A stretch of 64,000 nt of DNA from Clostridia bacterium (GCA_017512985.1 JAFWEJ010000003.1:1-64000), one strand, 5' to 3'. Shown: positions 50,669-59,068, counted from the stretch's first letter. The notes: a model not told the origin generated them from the letters alone. Numbers and translations: made by a program.

Positions 50669-50767
50669 TTATTTGATCGACATGAACAGAATCCCGGGGA
50701 ATGCGGTCACGCCACAGGCAAAAAAGGCATAGAAAAAAGTGCCCGGCTCCGGTCCGTACCGCGTCAT
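50669..50767 (-). CDS. Possible 32-residue hydrophobic protein before the MutS2-like gene
   Basis: ATG 50767 opens a frame with a hydrophobic stretch (GTFFYAFFACGVTAFPGILFM), ending 16 bases before the MutS2-like start. The ribosome-binding site is poor and an in-frame TTG lies 15 bases upstream. It sits in the leader of the MutS2-like mRNA and could be a small membrane protein or a chance frame. Confidence 0.35.
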   Translation of the reverse strand: MTRYGPEPGTFFYAFFACGVTAFPGILFMSIK

Positions 50768-50893
50768 GGCGTCAGCAAACAAGCTGTCATGTCACAGCTT
50801 TCTTTGTTCAACCATGCTCCCCGTTACCGAACCGTCTCCAAACACTACCTCCGAGAGTTATTCCTGCTCTGGTCAGGTCTCTCTTCACGCATG

Positions 50894-50922
50894 ATTATAA
50901 TTACCCGGATATCGCCTGTCAA
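50894..50922 (-). promoter_or_regulatory. Consensus promoter of the MutS2-like operon
   Basis: TTGACA and TATAAT are perfect and exactly 17 bases apart. The 240-base leader that follows contains GGAGG, small hairpins and a short hydrophobic frame but no recognised riboswitch. Confidence 0.9.
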
Positions 50923-50932
50923 TCCGGCAGTT

Positions 50933-52054
50933 TTATTTTGCCTTTCTGGTGATCTCCGTATCGTTCGTCAGGCTGTCCAGCGAGTAAACGAACAGGATCG
51001 CCTTTGTGTCGTCGCTCCGCGCCAGCGCGTCGGAAAAGACGCCTGAGTCATACCGCGCGTCCACCGCGATGACGCGGCGGAAATGGCTGCTAAGCATCGG
51101 CAGCAGGCAGTTTGCCATGGAATCCTTGTAAACGATCAGGGTGCCTTCCGGCGCGTCCGGCCGTTCAATGATCAGCGTGCCGTGATTGCCGTTGAGGTAT
51201 ACCGCGTAACCGTCCCATTCCTTCGCGCGGTCCGGGAAAATAAGGCTGTCTGTCTTCTGTTCTTCACGTTTGGCAATGATGGTCAGGGTCACCGCCGAAT
51301 CCGGTTCCGCGCACATCAGGGTATCCTGCCACAGCGCGGGAAGTCCGGAACGGGAAAGCGTCGTTCCCCTGAACCCGGAATATTCGGTCAGGCGGAAATC
51401 TTCCAGGGGGAGAGGTTCATAACCCAGCCTTTCTCCCAGTGCGAGATAGGCCTGGTAAGCCCCCTGCAGCGTCCAGTGGTGGTCCGTCCTGTAATACATG
51501 CCGTCCGGGTCGGCGTTGAACGTTTCCGGCATCGTCACCGTGTTTTCACAGGATTCCAGCAGCGCGTAGCTTTCCTCTTCCGTATCGTATGCCCGGGCCA
51601 TCACCGGGACCATCCTGTCCCGAAGGAGCCAGCCGTGCGTCCGGGGCGTAAGCAGCAGCCAGGTCACGCCGGCTGTGTCCGCGATCTTTTCAAACCGGCG
51701 CAGTTTGATTTCAATCCTGGCAGTGTCGGCCCGCACCGGCTCTTCGATCACAGCGCCCGAAGCGTACCAGGCGCCGAGCTGGGTATTGCGGCCGGCCAGG
51801 AACTGGCCGCTGCTGTCCAGCGCCACCAGCGCCTGCCGGGCCGGGATATGGTCTGTCAGGAACTTTTCCGTCTCTTTGTCCGTTTCCCATTTGCTGAGCG
51901 ACACCCCCGGCCGGTCTGCCAGGTAGCGGCGCTCCCATTCGTCGAACTCGCCGCCGCGGGCAAGGATCGCCGCAAGGCCAAAGGCAAGCAGGACAAGCAG
52001 CCCCGCAATCACAACAAGGTTGTCCGGAAGCCGTTTCTTATTGGGTTTTTCCAT
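50933..52054 (-). CDS. DHHW-family (AlgX/AlgJ-like) surface polysaccharide acetylation protein
   Basis: The 373-residue protein has an N-terminal signal anchor (LVVIAGLLVLLAFGLAAIL) and an extracellular domain containing YYRTDHHWTLQGAY, the DHHW signature of AlgJ/AlgX-like SGNH acetyltransferases. In alginate systems these receive acetyl groups from an MBOAT partner and attach them to the polymer. The MBOAT gene is 18 bases upstream on the same strand. The polymer is unknown; wall glycan or exopolysaccharide is likely. Confidence 0.85.
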   Translation of the reverse strand: MEKPNKKRLPDNLVVIAGLLVLLAFGLAAILARGGEFDEWERRYLADRPGVSLSKWETDKETEKFLTDHIPARQALVALDSSGQFLAGRNTQLGAWYASGAVIEEPVRADTARIEIKLRRFEKIADTAGVTWLLLTPRTHGWLLRDRMVPVMARAYDTEEESYALLESCENTVTMPETFNADPDGMYYRTDHHWTLQGAYQAYLALGERLGYEPLPLEDFRLTEYSGFRGTTLSRSGLPALWQDTLMCAEPDSAVTLTIIAKREEQKTDSLIFPDRAKEWDGYAVYLNGNHGTLIIERPDAPEGTLIVYKDSMANCLLPMLSSHFRRVIAVDARYDSGVFSDALARSDDTKAILFVYSLDSLTNDTEITRKAK

Positions 52055-52072
52055 CTGCTTATCCTCCTTCCG

Positions 52073-53422
52073 TCAGAACTGGAAATAGACAAACGGCGCG
52101 TAGCCCTGGGACACGAGCGCCGCGATGCACAGGATCATCAGGATCGGCACGGCAAAACGCCATTCCGCCACTTTGGGCAGGCGCGGCGCAAAAGAAATCA
52201 GCGCACACAGGATCAGCAGCGGCGCAAATGACACGCAGGTCAGCACCGCCCGGGAGGATGCGAATCCCATTCCGCCGCACATCGCCTGGAACAGCGGCAT
52301 CCCGAAGCCGGAGAAAAGTCCCCAGCCCAGGACCACCAGCAGGTAGGTGAACCCCTGGCGCAGCAGGGACGGTATTTTTTCCGTCCGGGGCCTGCCGCTC
52401 ACAAACCGCTTTTCAAGAATCAGCAGCACGCCGAAATAGAGCCCCCAGAGGATAAAGTGCCAGCCGGCGCCGTGCCACAGGCCGGTCAGGGACCAGACGA
52501 TCAGCAGGTTCAGGTCCCGCCGGTACGTCTTGCAGCGGTTCCCTCCCAGCGGGATATACACATACTGCGTGAACCAGGTTGTCAGCGAGATATGCCATCT
52601 CCGCCAGAATTCCGTCAGGCTCACCGAGCGGTACGGATGGTCAAAGTTCTCCGGCAGTACAAAGCCCAGCGCTTCGCCCAGGCCGATTGCCATATCGGAA
52701 TAACCGGAAAAATCAAAATAGATCTGGAAGGAGAACGCGATCAGCCCCAGCCAGGAGCCCAGCGCGCCCGCCTGGGTGAAATCCGCGTTCATCTGGCCCC
52801 AGAAGCGGCCCAGCGCGTCCGCGAGCAGCACCTTCTTCGCCAGGCCGACCGTAAAGCGGCAGAGGCCCCGGCGGATCTGCGCCCAGGTCGGCTTCGGATG
52901 GGCGATCAGCTGCGCTTCCAGGTCCGTGTAGCGGACGATCGGTCCGGCGACCAGCTGCGGGAACAGGGCCAGGTAAACTCCGAAAACCACCGGCGAACGC
53001 TGCGCCTTCGCGTCCCCGCGCCAGACGTCGATCACATAGGACAGCGCCTGGAACGTAAAGAAGGAAATGCCCGCGGGCAGGACCGGCGTCCGGATCTTCG
53101 TCTCCCAGCCGGTCAGGTCCTTCACGACGCCGCTGAAAAAGCCAAAGTATTTGAACCAGAACAGCGGCAGCAGATCCAGCACGATGATCAGGGTCAGGAT
53201 CCATTTCCGCCGCCCGTTTTCCCGGTTGATCAGCAGCACGCCGCCCCAGCTGACCAGGATGCACCACGCGAGCAGCAGCAGCCACTGCGGGTTTCCCCAG
53301 CCGTAAAAAAGCAGGGACGCCGCAAAAAGGAAGGGCATCCTTGCTTTTGAAGGTATGATCCTGTAACCCAGCAGCACGCAGGGCATAAACAGGAGCAGAT
53401 AGGTCAGCGAGCTGAATACCAT
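52073..53422 (-). CDS. MBOAT family O-acyltransferase
   Basis: The 449-residue protein has about ten membrane helices and the MBOAT/AlgI/DltB signature: SLTEFWRRWHISLTTWF and LTGLWHGAGWHFILWGLYF with the catalytic His. It moves acetyl groups across the membrane to surface polymers. ATG 53422 after GGAGG is chosen; an upstream ATG lies in the DUF4358 gene. It lies between DUF4358 and DHHW genes in one operon. Confidence 0.9.
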   Translation of the reverse strand: MVFSSLTYLLLFMPCVLLGYRIIPSKARMPFLFAASLLFYGWGNPQWLLLLAWCILVSWGGVLLINRENGRRKWILTLIIVLDLLPLFWFKYFGFFSGVVKDLTGWETKIRTPVLPAGISFFTFQALSYVIDVWRGDAKAQRSPVVFGVYLALFPQLVAGPIVRYTDLEAQLIAHPKPTWAQIRRGLCRFTVGLAKKVLLADALGRFWGQMNADFTQAGALGSWLGLIAFSFQIYFDFSGYSDMAIGLGEALGFVLPENFDHPYRSVSLTEFWRRWHISLTTWFTQYVYIPLGGNRCKTYRRDLNLLIVWSLTGLWHGAGWHFILWGLYFGVLLILEKRFVSGRPRTEKIPSLLRQGFTYLLVVLGWGLFSGFGMPLFQAMCGGMGFASSRAVLTCVSFAPLLILCALISFAPRLPKVAEWRFAVPILMILCIAALVSQGYAPFVYFQF

Positions 53423-53429
53423 GGGGGAT

Positions 53430-53885
53430 TTATTCCTCCTGCAGCAGAAGTTCCGCCTCGTCCGGATCCGGTGCGGCAACGGACAGCACCACCATCAGGC
53501 CTTCCCGGAGCACCTCGGCCTGTTCCAGCTGACGGTAAGATTCCGGATTGTAATTCCGGTTTGCGTGTAAACGCCACTGCCGGTACTCTTCCAGCTTCTT
53601 CGCTATGCTCTGCGCCGCGTCTTCATCCGCCGCGCGGAGCACAAAGACCTCGCGGGCGGTATCTTCCGTTTCGATCAGGTCCTTGTCCACTGTCAGGCAG
53701 GCAAAATCCGTGTATTCTTCCCGATCAATGTTTATATAGTCAAGCAGGTCGTCCTCATTAAGCGGGATGAGGGTTTCCCAGTCCTGCAGGATGCGTTTTG
53801 CCTTCTCCGGGAGCGTCTCTTCCGCAAGCGCGGCAGTCACCGCGAAAAGCAAGGCGGTCAGGATAATCAGGATCTTTTTCGTCAT
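53430..53885 (-). CDS. Exported DUF4358 protein
   Basis: The 151-residue protein has a Sec signal peptide (IILTALLFAVTAALA) and a DUF4358 domain with DREEYTDFACLTVDKDLIE and VFVLRAADEDAAQSIAKKLE. DUF4358 proteins are small exported proteins of Firmicutes, commonly found next to MBOAT and SGNH genes. Its biochemical role is unknown. It ends seven bases before the MBOAT gene. Confidence 0.8.
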   Translation of the reverse strand: MTKKILIILTALLFAVTAALAEETLPEKAKRILQDWETLIPLNEDDLLDYINIDREEYTDFACLTVDKDLIETEDTAREVFVLRAADEDAAQSIAKKLEEYRQWRLHANRNYNPESYRQLEQAEVLREGLMVVLSVAAPDPDEAELLLQEE

Positions 53886-53923
53886 GGCTTCTGCACTCCT
53901 TCCGGTATAATCAGCCGGCCGGT

Positions 53924-54706
53924 TTATTCCGCATTATCGGCCGGTTCGGCGGTTTCTTCTTCCTTTGCGTACGGATCCCAGAGTCCGAGATCGTACTGTT
54001 CCTGGGCGTAATCCTTCATGCACTGGATCCAGACGGCGACGCCGTCGTTGTTCAGATGGCAGATATTGTCAGTGGAATACTCCTCCTTCAGGTAGTTGTC
54101 CTCCCCTTTGAAGGCTTCCGCCATTCCGATGTAATGCCCGCCGTTCTGTTCACAGGTTTCTTTCAGTATTTCATTGTATGCGTCCAGCTGCGTCTGGTAA
54201 TTCGGCCGGTTTTTCTTGACGCCGTAATTCTTTGTCACCGGCGTTTCGGAGAAGAAATAAACCTCGGCGTCCGGCACGACCTTCCCCATCCAGTTGATGA
54301 TTTTGATGATCCAGGCAACAGCTTTATCCGCCTTGATTCCGACCGGATCGTTCAGCCCCAGCATGATGAAAACCTTGCGCGCATGAACCCTTTCCGCGAT
54401 GGAATACATCGTCCGCCCGCCGCGGTAGTTGAACCCGATATCGTCGGAAGAAATGCCCATGCTCGCGGCATAAAGGCTGATGCTTTCAGCAGGGGCAATC
54501 GCAAGCGTCTTCAGGAATGTCTCGTCCGTCTCCCGCATCTGTTGTACATACCGTCTGAAAGCCTGCAGTCTGGAATCCCCGAAGATAACGCTGTCAGCAT
54601 AGAAGCTCAGCAGCGTGCTGTCGTCCAGCCTGTCCGCACAGGCAGCAAGGGGGATAAAAGCAAGCGCCAGAATGAAAGCGGTCACCTGTATAAAGCGTTT
54701 CATCAA
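53924..54706 (-). CDS. SGNH/GDSL-type hydrolase, probable lipoprotein
   Basis: The 260-residue protein has a signal peptide with possible lipobox LAAC (Cys23), block I VIFGDSRLQAF (Ser45 nucleophile), block III FIMLGLND and block V STDNICHLNNDG (Asp/His). It may remove or transfer acetyl groups of a surface glycan. It is the first gene of the SGNH-DUF4358-MBOAT-DHHW operon. A TATAAT -10 lies at 54754-54759, with no good -35. Confidence 0.82.
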   Translation of the reverse strand: MMKRFIQVTAFILALAFIPLAACADRLDDSTLLSFYADSVIFGDSRLQAFRRYVQQMRETDETFLKTLAIAPAESISLYAASMGISSDDIGFNYRGGRTMYSIAERVHARKVFIMLGLNDPVGIKADKAVAWIIKIINWMGKVVPDAEVYFFSETPVTKNYGVKKNRPNYQTQLDAYNEILKETCEQNGGHYIGMAEAFKGEDNYLKEEYSTDNICHLNNDGVAVWIQCMKDYAQEQYDLGLWDPYAKEEETAEPADNAE

Positions 54707-54850
54707 AATCCTCTCCTCAAACGTCCGGCAGCCCTTGTTTCAGGTTGTACTGTATTATACTTTACAACTTTTGGAACCCGGTTGCAAATTGTTTCTTTCT
54801 GTCCTTCCTTCACAGGAAACATGCTGTGCCGCCGTTCAGTGATTCAACGG

Positions 54851-54878
54851 AAAAGCCGCCGGAAATCCTCCCGGCAGC
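54851..54878 (-). terminator. Terminator of the AlkD-like gene
   Basis: GCTGCCGG and CCGGCGGC pair with one mismatch and are followed by TTTT on the minus strand, four bases after the stop of the AlkD-like gene. Confidence 0.7.
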
Positions 54879-54881
54879 CTG

Positions 54882-55592
54882 TCAGTCTTTTGTCCTCCGG
54901 ATCTTCAGGGTCTTCAGGTATTCTTTCTGCTCCGGTGTGATCCTGAAGCTCTCAACCGCTTTCCGGATCGCCTTGTTGTGCGTCCACGGATCCAGCCTCC
55001 GCTCCTCAATAAACGGAAGGACAGCGTCATACTGCTTCGCCAGCGCAGTAGCAAAATACCAGGCAATCATCATATTGACGTAGTACTCCTCTGACCGGAC
55101 CGCGGCAGCCTTCTCCGGATACGCCGGATCAAAATCTTCGTCCAGGTAATGCTCCATCAGCATGCCGATGCCGAAGCGCACCGTATAGGTCTCGCCGGAG
55201 GCAATCCATCTGTCAATGCTTTTCAACAGTTCCGGCCGGTGTTTCCGGAACACGCGGGGCGACATCTGGTCGCAGGTGGCCCAGTTGTCCACATACGGCA
55301 GGAAGCGTTCCAGTTCCGCGAGGCAGGCCGTATAGTCCTTCATCCCGGAAATGATGAACGCTTGCAGCTGGTTCTCCTCAAAATACCGGTGCGGCAGGTC
55401 CTCCAGGAAGGATCCGGTTCCTTCCTCCCCGGCCAGCGTCTTTGCCATCTTCCGCAGTTCCGGCGTGCGTACGCCGATGATGCTCTCCGGTTTCACAGAC
55501 GGGATGATCTGAATCTGGAGATCCCGGTATTTCGTGTCCTGCAGTCTGTGCAGCTCCCTGCGGATCTTTTCTGTCAGCGCGTCTTTCCTCAT
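54882..55592 (-). CDS. AlkD-like DNA alkylation repair protein
   Basis: The 236-residue all-helical protein has the HEAT-like repeats of AlkD: VRTPELRKMAKTLAGEE, LQAFIISGMKDYTACLAELE, VDNWATCDQMS and VRFGIGMLMEHYLDEDFD. AlkD-family enzymes excise bulky or cationic alkylated bases without base flipping. ATG 55592 after GGGAGG is preferred to one 57 bases upstream. It is a single-gene unit between two terminators. Confidence 0.85.
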   Translation of the reverse strand: MRKDALTEKIRRELHRLQDTKYRDLQIQIIPSVKPESIIGVRTPELRKMAKTLAGEEGTGSFLEDLPHRYFEENQLQAFIISGMKDYTACLAELERFLPYVDNWATCDQMSPRVFRKHRPELLKSIDRWIASGETYTVRFGIGMLMEHYLDEDFDPAYPEKAAAVRSEEYYVNMMIAWYFATALAKQYDAVLPFIEERRLDPWTHNKAIRKAVESFRITPEQKEYLKTLKIRRTKD

Positions 55593-55620
55593 GGTTTCCT
55601 CCCGTCCCTCCGGTGATATA

Positions 55621-55655
55621 AAAACGATCACCCGTCCCGCGGGGGACAAGTGACC
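55621..55655 (-). terminator. Terminator of the MntR-like gene
   Basis: A long stem GGTCAC...GTCCC/GGGAC...GTGATC is followed by TTTTT on the minus strand. It lies between the metal regulator and the AlkD-like gene. Confidence 0.65.
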
Positions 55656-55675
55656 GGGTATCCGATGTCTTTGGT

Positions 55676-56035
55676 TTACCTGATCTGCGCGCAGATCGCC
55701 GCAAAGGATTCCTCGGAAAGGTCATGTTCAATCTTGCAGGCGTCCTCCCGTGCTGTCTCCGCGGACACGCCCAGCTGCATCAGGTATTTCGTCAGCGCCT
55801 GGTGGCGGTCATAGATTTTCCGCGCGATCGCGTAGCCCTTGTCCGTCAGGGAAATCAGGTTGTCCGTGCTCATTTTGATATAGCCGTTTTCCTTGAGCTT
55901 CTTCATGGCTACGCTGACGGAGGGCTTGGAGACGTTCAGTCCCGCGGCAATATCCACGGAGCGGGCGTGGCCCTTCTGCTCCAGCAGCATCAGGATCTGT
56001 TCCAGGTAATCTTCCGCCGATTCGTAGATATTCAT
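55676..56035 (-). CDS. DtxR/MntR-family metal-dependent repressor
   Basis: The 119-residue protein has a winged helix (ARSVDIAAGLNVSKPSVSVAM) and the dimerisation/metal-binding part of the DtxR family (KIEHDLSEESFAAICAQI), without a C-terminal SH3 domain, as in MntR. It senses Mn2+ or Fe2+ and represses uptake genes. TTAGGGACAATTAACC lies upstream and may be its operator. No transporter target is adjacent in this window. Confidence 0.85.
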   Translation of the reverse strand: MNIYESAEDYLEQILMLLEQKGHARSVDIAAGLNVSKPSVSVAMKKLKENGYIKMSTDNLISLTDKGYAIARKIYDRHQALTKYLMQLGVSAETAREDACKIEHDLSEESFAAICAQIR

Positions 56036-56153
56036 CGAAAGCGCTCCTTGTCAACTGCGGGAAAATATGTCCCGTTCATTCCCGACGGTTGGTTAATTGT
56101 CCCTAACTGATCACAATCTACCAGATTTCAGGCGGTTCGTCAATAAGCAGAAA

Positions 56154-56183
56154 GCGGGACGCCGGTCTGTACCGGCGTCCCGC
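56154..56183 (-). terminator. Terminator of the DUF3842-ECF-kinase operon
   Basis: GCGGGACGCCGG and CCGGCGTCCCGC form a perfect 12-bp stem around six bases, followed by CTTTCTGCTT on the minus strand, 12 bases after the kinase stop. Confidence 0.8.
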
Positions 56184-56195
56184 TGATAATCATTG

Positions 56196-56768
56196 TCAGG
56201 TTTCTCCGTTGATCACGACGCAGCCTGCGTCCGGCAGCCGGAAGGCTTCAAAATAGGCTTCCTCCAGGGGAATCCACCGTTCATGAAACCGTTTCAGGCT
56301 TTCCGGCGTTTCCCGCCGCAGAAGGCGTGCCTCCTGAACCGTCCGGTCAATGTCAAGGAAGATCCGTACGTCCGCTTCCTGCCGGATCTCCGGCAGGTTA
56401 CAGTAGCAGCCCTCCAGGATCAGGACATCCCTGTCAGGAAGAGGTTCTTCCGGGAGAAACAGATCCGCTTTGCAGTCATACCTGCGCACCCGGACGGGCA
56501 GGTTCTGTTTCCAGGGCAGGACCGCTTCCCGGAGCAGGCGGTCCGCGTCGCAGTTTCCGCCCGGGACTGCCAGGCGTTCCGCTGTTTTCAGCGTATGGGG
56601 AACGACATAGTCGTCCGTGTGAACGACCGCGGCAGGAAGCATTTCCGCCAGCCGGTCCGCCAGCGTCGTTTTACCGGAAGCGCAGGGCCCGTCAATGGTG
56701 ACGAGCGGATGCGTCTGTTCCCGGATCCGCCGCATGATTTCCCGGAGACATTCCTGATCAAAAGACAT
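56196..56768 (-). CDS. Uridine kinase-like P-loop kinase
   Basis: The 190-residue protein has Walker A GPCASGKTT (27-35), VVHTDDYVVPH after the first strand and DVLILEGCYCNLPE for Walker B, the layout of uridine or pantothenate kinases. It may phosphorylate the compound imported by the upstream ECF S component, since the two genes are 12 bases apart. The substrate is not readable. Confidence 0.8.
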   Translation of the reverse strand: MSFDQECLREIMRRIREQTHPLVTIDGPCASGKTTLADRLAEMLPAAVVHTDDYVVPHTLKTAERLAVPGGNCDADRLLREAVLPWKQNLPVRVRRYDCKADLFLPEEPLPDRDVLILEGCYCNLPEIRQEADVRIFLDIDRTVQEARLLRRETPESLKRFHERWIPLEEAYFEAFRLPDAGCVVINGET

Positions 56769-56780
56769 ATGGTGCTCCGT

Positions 56781-57332
56781 TCAGCCCTTGTTCAGGTTCA
56801 GTCCGGCCTTTTCCAACGCGTAGACGATTGCCGGGATCAGGATCAGCTGGACAATGATACCGGGAATGGCGGTTGTGATCGCACCGGAGATAAACATGGC
56901 AAAGGTGAAACCATTTCCCTGTATGCCGGCCAGAATCAGACGGGCAACGCCCCAGACAGCACGGCCCGCGATCATGGCAATCAGTAGGGACGCATAGATC
57001 CACGGCAGTTTCTTCGGCAACTTCCGGTAAAGAAATCCGGCGACGGCGCCGTATGTCGCCAGTTCAAAAGCCATCGCGATCGCGCCGGGAACCATGGGTG
57101 GCATTCCGAACACCACGGAGCGAAGCAGCGGGGCGATAAAGCCGACCGCCAGGCCCCAGGGCCAGCCACACAGGAAACCGCACAGGAGTACCGGAATATG
57201 CATCGGGCACAGCGCGGATCCAATCTGCGGAATCTGGCCGGTCAGAAAAGGCAGAACCAGGGCAAGGGCAAGACAAAGCGCCGCATAAACCATCCTGCGC
57301 ACCTGCAGGGAATTGGAAGAAGTGTTACTCAT
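56781..57332 (-). CDS. ECF transporter substrate-binding (S) component
   Basis: The 183-residue protein has six hydrophobic helices and the S-component pattern GQIPQIGSALCPMHIPVLLC and GFIAPLLRSVVFGMPPM, with the N-terminal SNSLQVRRMVYAALCLAL that contacts the ECF module. It captures a vitamin or metabolite precursor and uses a shared EcfAAT energising unit encoded elsewhere. It overlaps the DUF3842 gene by eight bases. Substrate is unknown; a riboswitch-like leader upstream may reveal it. Confidence 0.85.
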   Translation of the reverse strand: MSNTSSNSLQVRRMVYAALCLALALVLPFLTGQIPQIGSALCPMHIPVLLCGFLCGWPWGLAVGFIAPLLRSVVFGMPPMVPGAIAMAFELATYGAVAGFLYRKLPKKLPWIYASLLIAMIAGRAVWGVARLILAGIQGNGFTFAMFISGAITTAIPGIIVQLILIPAIVYALEKAGLNLNKG

Positions 57333-57747
57333 CTGTTTTCCTTTCCGTCAGTTGGCGGATGTGTTCCATCGCGTCAGCCAGGATCGCGGAAGATCCCTTG
57401 ACTGTTCCGGCGACATAGGTATCGCACAGATTCATCGGAATCAGCACACGGTATGCAGGGCTGGAAGCCACGGCGTTTGCCATCGCGGGCGAGATTTCCC
57501 CCATCATGGCGTCTGCCATCGCGATACCGATCGGTCCCACAATAATCTGCGCTTTCCTGCAGGCTGTGATGACCGCGTTTTCCCCTGTGGCAAAATGATC
57601 TGCAGCGTTTGCCTTCATCATGTTGCCTGTGGCGATGCTGTTTGTTCCGACCGCAGTGATGGACGCGTCCGGGCAGATCTTACGGATTTCCTCCGCAAGC
57701 GATTTCCCCATCCGGCCTCCCTGACCGTCAATGATCAGTATGTTCAC
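57325..57747 (-). CDS. DUF3842 protein
   Basis: From GTG 57747 (GGAGG seven bases upstream) the 140-residue protein starts MNILIIDGQGGRMGKSLAEE, the Rossmann-like DUF3842 signature, then VGTNSIATGNMMKANAADH and VGPIGIAMADAMMGEISPAM. ATG 57753 is closer but lies only two bases after the ribosome-binding site. The family has unknown function and is frequently coupled to ECF transporter genes. It is first in the operon behind the hairpin leader. Confidence 0.8.
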   Translation of the reverse strand: MNILIIDGQGGRMGKSLAEEIRKICPDASITAVGTNSIATGNMMKANAADHFATGENAVITACRKAQIIVGPIGIAMADAMMGEISPAMANAVASSPAYRVLIPMNLCDTYVAGTVKGSSAILADAMEHIRQLTERKTDE

Positions 57748-57828
57748 GCTCATTCCTCCCGCAGCATATTGTTCAGCGCTTCTGTCCGGGCGGAACTGCG
57801 TGATTCCGCGTGCCGCATTAAACAAAAA

Positions 57829-57949
57829 GACGCCGGAAGCTGCCGTCAGACAGCTATCGGCATCTTCTGAAGCCGTATTATCCGGAGTCATTCTGTTTAC
57901 GCAGGCAGTCTGCTTATGCAGGCCTTCGACAGCTTATGCTGACGCAGTT
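57829..57949 (-). ncRNA. Riboswitch-like leader with three small hairpins and an attenuator
   Basis: After the promoter, the minus strand carries CAGCATAAGCTG (57930-57941), CTGCATAAGCAG (57910-57921) and CTGCGTAAACAG (57893-57904), three 12-base hairpins with related loops and changed but still paired stems. About 30 bases later a long hairpin (57829-57864; GATGCCG...CAGCT...CGGCGTC) is followed by TTTTT, an intrinsic terminator before the DUF3842 gene. This is the layout of a ligand-sensing riboswitch, but it matches none I recognise. Confidence 0.55.
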
Positions 57950-57978
57950 ATCATATCGGACGCGAAAACGAATGTCAA
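57950..57978 (-). promoter_or_regulatory. Promoter of the DUF3842-ECF-kinase operon
   Basis: TTGACA and TATGAT are exactly 17 bases apart on the minus strand, just before the hairpin leader. Confidence 0.85.
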
Positions 57979-57989
57979 CAGAAACCGGT

Positions 57990-59033
57990 TTACAGCTTTA
58001 TTTCCATGTATCTCCGGTAGGTTTCAAACCCGGCTGCTTCATAGAAAGCCAGGGCGCCCCGGTTGAAGCTCCACATGTTCAGCTCAACCCGTTTGAAACC
58101 CTGTTCCTTCGCCCACTCCCGGATGAAACGGACCATTTCGCCGGCAACGCCCTGCCGCCGGCTTTTTTCGTCCACGCCGAATTCGTCGATATCCAGGAAA
58201 TCATCCGCAAACTTGAAGGGATTCTCCGGCTTGCTGATATGGTTCAGCACCGCGAACCCGCAGACCTTCCCTTCCTGCTCCGCGACGACGATCTCCTTCT
58301 GCGGGTCCTTATGGATCACAAACAGGTAATCCCGCAGCGCGTCGTTGAATCCAGGCCTGAAGGTCTCTGGCCTGCCTTCCACATGCAGGTCGTTCACCTG
58401 CCTGCGCAGTTCGTTGACGCGCTCCAGGTCCTCCTCCCGGGCAAAGCGGACCGTGACCGGCGCCTTCTCCCGGGCAGGCTGCTGTTCCCGGTCGCTTTTC
58501 GTCAGCGCGCGGATCACCACGTCGCAGATCCCCAGGTTGTTCCTCCCGTAGGCGCGATGGACGCCTTCCAGCTTCAGACCGGCCTTCTCCATAGCCCGGC
58601 CGGATTTGGGATTATTCACGTCGTGGGAGGCTTCAACCCGGTTAAGGCCCGCGACGTCAAACAGGTAATCCGTGACGGCGCGGATGGCTTCGGGCATGAT
58701 GCCCCGGCCCCAGAACGCCTTGTCCATGCAGTATCCGAGCTCCGCGGCGTCCGTTTCCTCATGCAGGATCGTCACCGCGATATCGCCGATCACGCTTCCG
58801 GTCTCTTTCAGCTCAATGGCCCAGTGGAAGAATCGGCCGTCGTCGTATTTCGCGATCCAGTCGTTCAGGACGAATCTTGTAACATCAATGCTTTTGTGGG
58901 GCGGCCAGGTCAGGAAACGGGTGACCTCCGGATCCGACGCCCAGTTGCTGAACATGTCCTCCGCGTCCTCCAAGCGGTATCGCCGCAGGATCAGTCTGTG
59001 GGTCTCGAGGCGCTGCGTTCCGGTCTTGTTCAT
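57990..59033 (-). CDS. Tandem GNAT acetyltransferase (two domains)
   Basis: The 347-residue protein contains a RimJ/RimL-like domain in residues 1-180 (ETHRLILRRYRLEDAEDM, GYCMDKAFWGRGIMPEAI, acetyl-CoA loop WGRGIM). A second GNAT domain covers about 195-347 (VTVRFAREEDLERVNEL, FGVDEKSRRQGVAGEM, loop RRQGVA). Fusion of two complete acetyltransferases suggests paired substrates. ATG 59033 follows AAAGGTGATCCCC. A terminator of the upstream small gene lies directly before it. Confidence 0.86.
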   Translation of the reverse strand: MNKTGTQRLETHRLILRRYRLEDAEDMFSNWASDPEVTRFLTWPPHKSIDVTRFVLNDWIAKYDDGRFFHWAIELKETGSVIGDIAVTILHEETDAAELGYCMDKAFWGRGIMPEAIRAVTDYLFDVAGLNRVEASHDVNNPKSGRAMEKAGLKLEGVHRAYGRNNLGICDVVIRALTKSDREQQPAREKAPVTVRFAREEDLERVNELRRQVNDLHVEGRPETFRPGFNDALRDYLFVIHKDPQKEIVVAEQEGKVCGFAVLNHISKPENPFKFADDFLDIDEFGVDEKSRRQGVAGEMVRFIREWAKEQGFKRVELNMWSFNRGALAFYEAAGFETYRRYMEIKL

Positions 59034-59068
59034 GGGGATCACCTTTCCTTTCAATGATAAAATAAAAA

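Noticed and set aside
46940-50676. Very long open frames on the plus strand opposite the phosphotransferase, methyltransferase and MutS2-like genes
   Set aside because: They have no start signals or family motifs and arise from GC-rich codon use of the real minus-strand genes.
57829-57949. Thiamine pyrophosphate riboswitch, because CCGGATAATACGG recalls its GGATAAT segment
   Set aside because: The CTGAGA segment and the five-prime half of the TPP aptamer are absent, and three tandem hairpins are not part of that class.
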